From: Dipodascopsis uninucleata var. uninucleata
Lineage: Eukaryota > Ascomycota > Lipomycetes > Lipomycetales > Lipomycetaceae
Reading direction: 5' to 3'
NCBI GenBank assembly: GCA_030568195.1
Contig: JAJLTO010000007.1
Coordinates: 186,001 to 250,000 of the forward strand
Length of the DNA stretch: 64,000 nucleotides
Every line of letters starts with the position of its first letter. Position 1 is the stretch's first letter. Below are positions 58,131-64,000 of the stretch, piece by piece. The notes beneath the pieces are model-generated. The model ran no database searches and was not told the origin of the DNA. It was given only the letters and a program-made list of their open reading frames with translations. The translations under genes and the position numbers were made by a program.

Positions 58131-59790
58131 TGTATATTAATATATTAAGTAGAAAAGTATATATAAGAGCAATTTTTAATGATCTTGTGTTCTATAATGA
58201 AGATATAGTATTGAACTTCTCTGCTAATAAATCTGCTGATACTCTAATAAAATATTGAGAGATAATGTAGTTTGAAAATTTTATATAATCTTTATTCTAA
58301 CTTCACCCAATTATTATACAAAATTTGCAGTGATAAGAATTATATTAACTATATCAAGTATCTAATTACTGTTTGGTCACAGCAATTTCAGAATCCTGAC
58401 TTTCTTTTGTAGTGGAAAGGAAATAAGAGATTCTTTCGTTAAGATACGTGAGCTAAGATAGAGAAAGAGCAGGTGAAATTTTTTTTAGGGATATTCTAAA
58501 AAAATTTTTTTGAGTTTGGGAGAAACGCCGGCCACGCCGGGTAATTCAAGGATTAATTATTTACCGAAAGCGAGTGACTATGGAAGATATTAACTAGTGG
58601 CATTTTCTGAGCATAAGGGTATAAAGATTTCACAGATTCTTTAGATATTATTCCATGAGTCTTATTTAGCAAATAGTGAATATGCAATAAATATAATGTA
58701 TACGTGAGAATATGGAGAATTTTAATAGTCAATCGAAATATAAGTCTTTTAGATATCATGTCTGGACATTCCGCTCTTTAAGGACAAAAAAACAACTTGT
58801 GAATACTAAATCAAGCCTCCTTACTTCTATCACAAACCCCACGCAACACTTTGACAGCAACAATGGGGAAATGCAATAACAGTTACATATAAGAGAAAGA
58901 ATAAAGTAAAAAAAGTAAAATGTTCTTAGTGACATAGGAATACTTTATATCAAGAAATACCACTTGTGTATAAAGAAGCCTCTCACATCTACACGTCTTA
59001 GATGGCAACAACGCAAGCAACAGTGTAAAAAAGCGACAGAACTCTAGCATCTGCGATTTCTGATAGACAGTTACTGGACTTCTAAGCGGCCTATTAGATC
59101 ATAAAGTAATGATGTTAAACAAGTACTAGATGATTCTGTGATGCAGTCGGCCAAAAAATGAAATATGATTAACAAGATCTTAACAGACAGAACCTGTGTC
59201 AAAATAAATAAAAAATGATAGCAAATGGCATAAATAGCATTGTAGAACCACATTAAGGATTAAAAACATGAATTATTCAAATAGGAACAATGTCCCTATT
59301 TCAACAATAAATGAACAGGAGAGATTGTAGTAATTGTACAAGAAACTAAGGTCGACTCATGAGCAAGTCCAGTTTACAACTAGTCATATCTAGTCCAACA
59401 TTTACAATATAACAAATAACCAAGAAAAGTACACTGGAACACATATTGCAGAAGGCAAACATGATAATAAAATAATAGACAAAGTAACAATAACACTAAT
59501 ACTGATAGAACGTAATAGTGGTAGAAAATTAAAAATATCATCAAGATGAGTTATAGTAACAATAAGAATAAAAGAGATATTGTAACAGAATAGACGAAAC
59601 AAATAAACAAAAAATTACCAAACGCCCCAACATTTATTCCACGCAGTAGAGAAATCGTATATAAAGCATACAGATATTGAGAATCAAAATGTGTACAAAA
59701 CCTCTGATAATAAGAAAAACAAGGAAGGCGTAAAATATTCAAGCCAATATATATGATAAAACCGCTGTTAAAAGTGCCAGTTTATCATTC
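58131..59790. other. 1.7 kb region holding the nucleolin promoter and bHLH 3' end
   Basis: Two CGCCGG copies lie 9 bp apart (58526-58531, 58535-58540), next to an A7T7 tract (58498-58511) upstream of the nucleolin gene. The rest is AT-rich with only short frames; no gene is supported. Confidence 0.5.
58498..58511. promoter_or_regulatory. Candidate RRPE-like A/T tract
   Basis: Seven As followed by seven Ts, about 370 nt upstream of the nucleolin-like start. In yeasts, AAAAATTTT-type RRPE elements drive ribosome-biogenesis genes; function here is inferred from position and gene type. Confidence 0.35.
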
Positions 59791-61278
59791 CTACTTGGAT
59801 TCGTCCATACGGTCATCCGAAGAATCTGGTTCGTCATTATCTGAGGCTCCAGAAGACATTCGTGGCCCGGAAGAGGAGCTTCGCCCAGTGATCTGGATTG
59901 CTTTCTTTGGTGGCATACCAAGTTTTGATCGTAGTTCATTTACTTCCTGTCTTAGATCGTCATTATTTCGTTGAAGCTTTTTTATAGCGTTGATCGCTCG
60001 TGATAGAATCTCGTGCTTGGAACTCTTCACGCCCTTTTCTTCTGGCAAAATCTCCTTCAGATCATCATACAAGAGAGACATGTCTCTTCGTCGTTTTCGT
60101 TCCGCAATTTTGTGTGTCTGCCGTAATTCTGGAGATCGTGAGTATGGTCCAGCTCCAGTAGTTGTCGTAGTTGTTGTGCTTCCAGATTCGTCCAAATCAA
60201 GACTTCGGACAGATAATCTATCATAACTGTCTACGCTGCTTCGAGGAGGCTGCTGATATGGCACAGTAGAGGCATTGCTCTGATAACCGTAATGTTGAGT
60301 TTGGGCTGGAGGAAGAGAACCTGGATCGGGAAAAGCATAGGGAAAGCCCTTAGTTGGTGATGGTGCGTTTGGATGTGGGGCATACTGATATGAAAAAACA
60401 GGAGGTGCCACCCGGGGTGCTACTCGAGGAGCAGGCTTACCACCACTCGAATATATTGAACCACCAGAAGGTTTTGGTGAAGTACCTCTCTGAGATGAAG
60501 TTGTATATTGCATAGAGTCGACAGATGTAATGGAGCCTCTTCGAGAATCTGCTGAGTAATCCGTCGAATCTCTATAGCTCTGTGTGTATTCGGCAGAACC
60601 AGATCGGGGAGCGCCAGCAGCCTGACCATACCAAGCATTTACACTAGAGGTTTGCTGAGGCTGGAACTGCTGTGGGCCAGGAGGTGGGTGACCGCTGTGC
60701 TCTGGTGGATATGACTGAGAATAATGCGACGATCCTGGAACAGAGTTGCCATTGGGATGTTCGTTCCGATAATAGTCTTGTCTCACAGAGGTAGCACCAT
60801 TTACTCCGGGCATATGTGAATAATCACGGGGCTGCGGCGGTAGTGTAGTCGATGACATTTGTATACGACTGTTATTTTCTTGCTGTTCTGGTGGATGAGA
60901 CGGTTGACTGTGTACAGACTGTGGATGATGTGGCTGCTGCAGATGATGCGGATGATCCTGATGATTTGAAAAGTGCGTAGAATGACCCCCGTTATGAGCT
61001 TGAAGCTGCTGTGGGCCCTGATGCTGTGACTGTTGATGCTGCTGCTGTGGTTGATGACTTTTAAGTGATAACTGCTGTGATTGCTGCTGTTGACGACGTG
61101 GGGGCGAAAATGGCGATGGCGATGAAGACGATAAAGAAGACGGTGACGAATGCATCAGACTATCAGTCATTTTAGAAATAGGTGGCAGAACGGGTGGAGG
61201 GTCAATTTGCATGGAACCAACCGTCGCTGACCGGCCGGACATGGCAGATGTGCCACGAGCGAAAAAGGGTTGTGTCAT
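59791..61278 (-). CDS. bHLH transcription factor with Gln/His-rich N-terminus
   Basis: A 495-residue single exon. Residues 50-130 are Gln/His/Ser-rich low complexity, the next ~230 Pro/Ser/Tyr/Gly-rich. The basic helix-loop-helix is at about 384-445: HKIAERKRRRDMSLLYDDLKE, then SSKHEILSRAINAIKKLQ, with the His-Glu-Arg positions of E-box (CANNTG) binders, extending into a short leucine-rich helix (NNDDLRQEVNELRSKLG) that could aid dimerisation. The tail is Ser/Asp-rich. Which yeast or mould member it corresponds to (INO4, HMS1 and others share the domain) cannot be judged by eye. The start is the first ATG of the exon; a perfect 11-bp inverted repeat lies about 145 nt upstream. Confidence 0.88.
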   Translation of the reverse strand: MTQPFFARGTSAMSGRSATVGSMQIDPPPVLPPISKMTDSLMHSSPSSLSSSSPSPFSPPRRQQQQSQQLSLKSHQPQQQHQQSQHQGPQQLQAHNGGHSTHFSNHQDHPHHLQQPHHPQSVHSQPSHPPEQQENNSRIQMSSTTLPPQPRDYSHMPGVNGATSVRQDYYRNEHPNGNSVPGSSHYSQSYPPEHSGHPPPGPQQFQPQQTSSVNAWYGQAAGAPRSGSAEYTQSYRDSTDYSADSRRGSITSVDSMQYTTSSQRGTSPKPSGGSIYSSGGKPAPRVAPRVAPPVFSYQYAPHPNAPSPTKGFPYAFPDPGSLPPAQTQHYGYQSNASTVPYQQPPRSSVDSYDRLSVRSLDLDESGSTTTTTTTGAGPYSRSPELRQTHKIAERKRRRDMSLLYDDLKEILPEEKGVKSSKHEILSRAINAIKKLQRNNDDLRQEVNELRSKLGMPPKKAIQITGRSSSSGPRMSSGASDNDEPDSSDDRMDESK

Positions 61279-63910
61279 GATCGCGTGGCTGACTGCGTGG
61301 TCGGCAGGTGTGATCTATTAGCAAATAGAGTAGTTGCAGTGTCGATGATTTTCCAGCTACTGACTATTTTTCTAAAGCATATATCGTAGCTCACACATAT
61401 ATATATATTAAATACAAGTCCATATATATACAGGCCCTGTATATATAGAGCAGTTGTCAGTATATTACTGCAAATTAGAGCTTACTTTCATATAAAACTT
61501 ATTTTTACGAGATGCCCGATAGTCTTTACCTCAAGAATTTTGCTGCGCTAAGCGAGACGGAATAGGAACAATTGTGCGATGACCAACAAAAAAAGCTGCA
61601 ACGACAAAGCAAAACCGTCCGTTTACTGTCCACAAGATTATTTTGACTCCGAGCGATAGAGAAATATATTATCAGTCTAGTCGTGCTAAATTATAGACAC
61701 CAAAGATATCCAACAGTTTAATCGCAAGGTGGAAACCAGAGGTACGAAAATATAGTAAAGTGCGGCCTTCACTTGGGTAGACAGCTAAAGAAAGCCGGGT
61801 TGTTCAAGACAGCTGTTGTTCGCCGTACTCTACGGGAACGTTTTGCGTACTGAAATTGTTATGTACCAGTTAGCTACCAGCGCCTCGTGTTCCAGTGCAG
61901 ACAAGCTTGAACTTACAACTTTGTGGATTTTATTTTCTACTCGCCGTAGGAGTATCGGATTCTTAATGGTAATGACACTAATGATCCTATTTTTTCCCTC
62001 TCGCAGGTCCCAGAGACTGCAAGCACAGAAAGATATACGGTTATTTAGCGGAATGGCTATACGCAGAAACTGAGCACCTCCAGAACACTGCGCACTATGC
62101 AGCGAGATCTTATGTTGATGGTCGAACAAACAGACTTGATATGCCACGTAGACCCCAGTAGTAATAACACTCGTACAGGCTCGCGTATGGAAAATAATTC
62201 TGCGTGAATAGTAGTTGCTGCGTTTATGAAGGCCAGAAATAGATACTCTGCAAATTGAGACCTCAAAATGAAACGAGCTTTAGCCGACAAATAGTATAAT
62301 ATACACTAATTAGCAGAGGATGCTTAGAAAAGAAAAAGATAAGAAATTTTTTGAACAAGAGAAAAAAATTTTTGGTCTTCTCGAAAGAAAAGACGTCCAA
62401 TTAATCCCAGAGAACGGTAAGCAAAATCGGTTATGTATGGGAGGTAGCAGTATAGGTGTACATAAGCAGGTATAATGATAGTAACAGAAGGAATAATTAT
62501 AATAATTATAATTATTGTAAACTAAATAGAGACACTGATGAACGAAATAGAGCGAGGAAAGAGATGATTAGAGAAATCTTATGTGGAACAGAATTATAAC
62601 TAGGTCTGTTAGTTAAAGTATAATTGTGGCCAAGTAGAGAACTTAGATGCTTCTTGTAATTGCAGTATTTTTCGCTCTCCGGCCTGTTAGCTTTGTCTCT
62701 GGCTTGTGACGGCATAACTGCCAGGAACTGGTCCTCTAACGTAGGCATACAAGAAATCCTGGACTACTTTGAGAGCAGTTGTCAGCATTGTTGTCGCGCG
62801 GTTATAGTTCCTACTGCGATTGCTACGTTGAATACCAGACACCATAAAAAAGGGTACGAGTTTGTAGAGTATGCTGGCTGGTATGCATTGTGCAATGCTA
62901 TGCGTTTGTTGTGCACTGCACACGCACCACTGTAACAAGATTGGATGACTGCGCAGTGCAAGATCTAGTGCTTGTAAGCTTAACTAGACAGCTACGTAGA
63001 TTGTGAATCACGTATCTTGTATTCTTTGTGTGAACGTTTATTTTGGCACATTTTTTTCGTTTCATAAAAGACTTTTCCTCTGATACTTTTGATCTATCGA
63101 AGCTCACCAGACTGTGATTGTGCACATAAGTAACGTTCTGTGCGTTTACTTCCTCCATGCTTGTCCATGTCGCTGGACCGGTTCTGCCACAAGAGGTCGT
63201 CGCTCTTGTGCTGGAAACAGACAGCGGTGTGTTCTTACTTTGGTACCGTCTAGCGTAGTGTGCCTGTGCCCGTTCTATAGAGGGCATTGAGATTTCAGTC
63301 TGAAGTATGGATTCACTTAAAAAAACAGGTCGATTAAGCGCAGTAGTGGACGCATACAATGAGAGCTATGGCATGGGGCAAATGGGATGGTAGGCAGGAA
63401 TGCTTTTACTTTTGTTCAAGGAAAATAACAAAGGCAGAAAAAGAAAATTACACTGCGCGGTCTGGCTTCTCGACAGATACGCTTTGAGATACGGTTTTCT
63501 TTTCGGTAAGCTCTGCTATTTTAGGAGGGAGCATAGAAACGGAGGGATGACCACTCATATTGCAACGCAAAAACTAAGATGACAGACAGCACAAGCTAAT
63601 AGACCAGAATCTTGTACCTTAAACGACGGCTAGATACGTCGGCTGAACCATACTAAATTTAGTCATGCCTTGTGCGCGCAAACTGTATGTACTTTTTCTC
63701 TTGGTAGCAGACGTGCTAGCTATGCATTTTCACTGAGCAGTACTGTTTACTAGCAATGAGCTGTGTGAGTTTAGCGCATAGAGTCCCAGCGACCGCAGCA
63801 TTACTGTAATTTCCAGTTGACTATTTGTGAGCGTGCATATGACTAGGCCGTGGCCGCAGTAGGCTGGGTGCTGAACGGCCGTGATCACGGGCCGCGCGCG
63901 TAGTATAGGT
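61279..63910. other. 2.6 kb intergenic, no gene supported
   Basis: Upstream of the bHLH gene. It includes a promoter inverted repeat (61423-61447) and only unsupported frames (the longest, 62898-63359 on the minus strand, 153 codons, is of no recognisable composition). GC rises in the last 200 bases. Confidence 0.45.
61423..61447. repeat. 11-bp inverted repeat in the bHLH promoter
   Basis: Arms of 11 nt (61423-61433 and 61437-61447) pair perfectly around GCC. This is a possible regulator binding site or a TATA-rich structure; function is unknown. Confidence 0.5.
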
Positions 63911-64000
63911 ATGGCTCTAGCTAAACAGAGAGAGTTACGACAGGTTCGGAGTGAGTCCGCAAAGCAGTACCTTAAGCGTGGACGGAAAAAGAATAAAAAT
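63911..64000 (+). CDS. Possible 5' end of a gene running off the window
   Basis: An ATG at 63911 opens a frame of 30 codons that reaches the edge. It reads MALAKQRELRQVRSESAKQY then a strongly basic stretch (LKRGRKKNKN). It would suit a nuclear or ribosome-associated protein, but 30 codons cannot identify it. Confidence 0.3.
   Translation, partial: MALAKQRELRQVRSESAKQYLKRGRKKNKN

Noticed and set aside
57220-58140. 306-codon plus-strand frame rich in Ser, Glu and Phe
   Set aside because: It is the reverse complement of the nucleolin-like acidic serine repeats on the minus strand, whose RRMs and RGG are certain; the frame is open because of repetitive codons.
62898-63359. 153-codon minus-strand frame
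   Set aside because: No domain, no splice context and composition not like neighbouring coding sequence.
1-64000. Search for LTR, LINE, Polinton or other mobile and virus-like elements
   Set aside because: No reverse transcriptase, integrase, transposase, capsid or long terminal repeats were recognised in any frame, and gene order shows no insertion scar.

Overview
The window looks like a fungal nuclear chromosome segment: AT-rich, with short spliceosomal introns (mostly 50-170 nt, GTAAGT/GTATGT/GTGAGT donors, CTAAC/ACTAA-type branch sites, TAG/CAG acceptors). The gene set fits fungi: a Zn2Cys6 factor with a fungal-type regulatory region, NEM1, DNF-type flippase, CCZ1, a NIF1/DSF2-like Sel1 protein, a GAR2/NSR1 nucleolin, UNC104-type kinesin-3 and Mrs2. 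The lineage cannot be fixed from the sequence alone; intron density is well above budding yeasts and intergenic space is generous (about 24 protein genes or candidates in 64 kb). No virus-derived, LTR, LINE or intact DNA transposon element was recognised, and there is no CRISPR array or rRNA.

Layout. 1-10 kb: a small membrane protein of unknown function (+), NEM1 lipin phosphatase (-), a gene-poor 2.8 kb stretch, a short-chain dehydrogenase (+), then a minus-strand run of small candidates, one with weak resemblance to the meiotic protein REC114. 10-28 kb: DNF-type P4-ATPase (+, with a 5'UTR intron and a probable extra C-terminal exon), a CANIN/NSE6-like candidate (-), mitochondrial Mg channel MRS2 (+), CCZ1 (+), and TRM5 (+, six exons, one 1.27 kb intron, probable dual mitochondrial/nuclear starts). 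28.5 kb: an intron-containing tRNA-Tyr. 29-39 kb: PEX6 (+), NIF1-like Sel1 protein (+), CMC2 (-) divergent from prefoldin subunit 2 (+), and an uncharacterised protein whose start is unclear. 40-54 kb: Zn2Cys6 factor (-), a 3.6 kb gap with one unresolved coding fragment, kinesin-3 (-, four exons), LSM5 (-, six exons in an 82-residue protein), RPB4 (-, five exons). 55-64 kb: TRAPP subunit TRS23 (+), nucleolin-like RRM/RGG protein (-), a bHLH factor (-), and a start codon opening a frame that runs off the end.

These are mainly housekeeping genes of separate pathways: membrane and lipid homeostasis (NEM1, flippase), vesicle and organelle traffic (CCZ1, TRS23, kinesin-3, PEX6), mitochondria (MRS2, CMC2, TRM5) and RNA synthesis or processing (RPB4, LSM5, nucleolin, tRNA-Tyr). 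No operon-like or cluster logic, and no convincing new system, was found. The main gains are spliced gene models that a plain ORF scan misses (LSM5, CMC2, prefoldin, TRS23, the kinesin N-terminus, TRM5 exons, the flippase tail) and a handful of unresolved small coding candidates.
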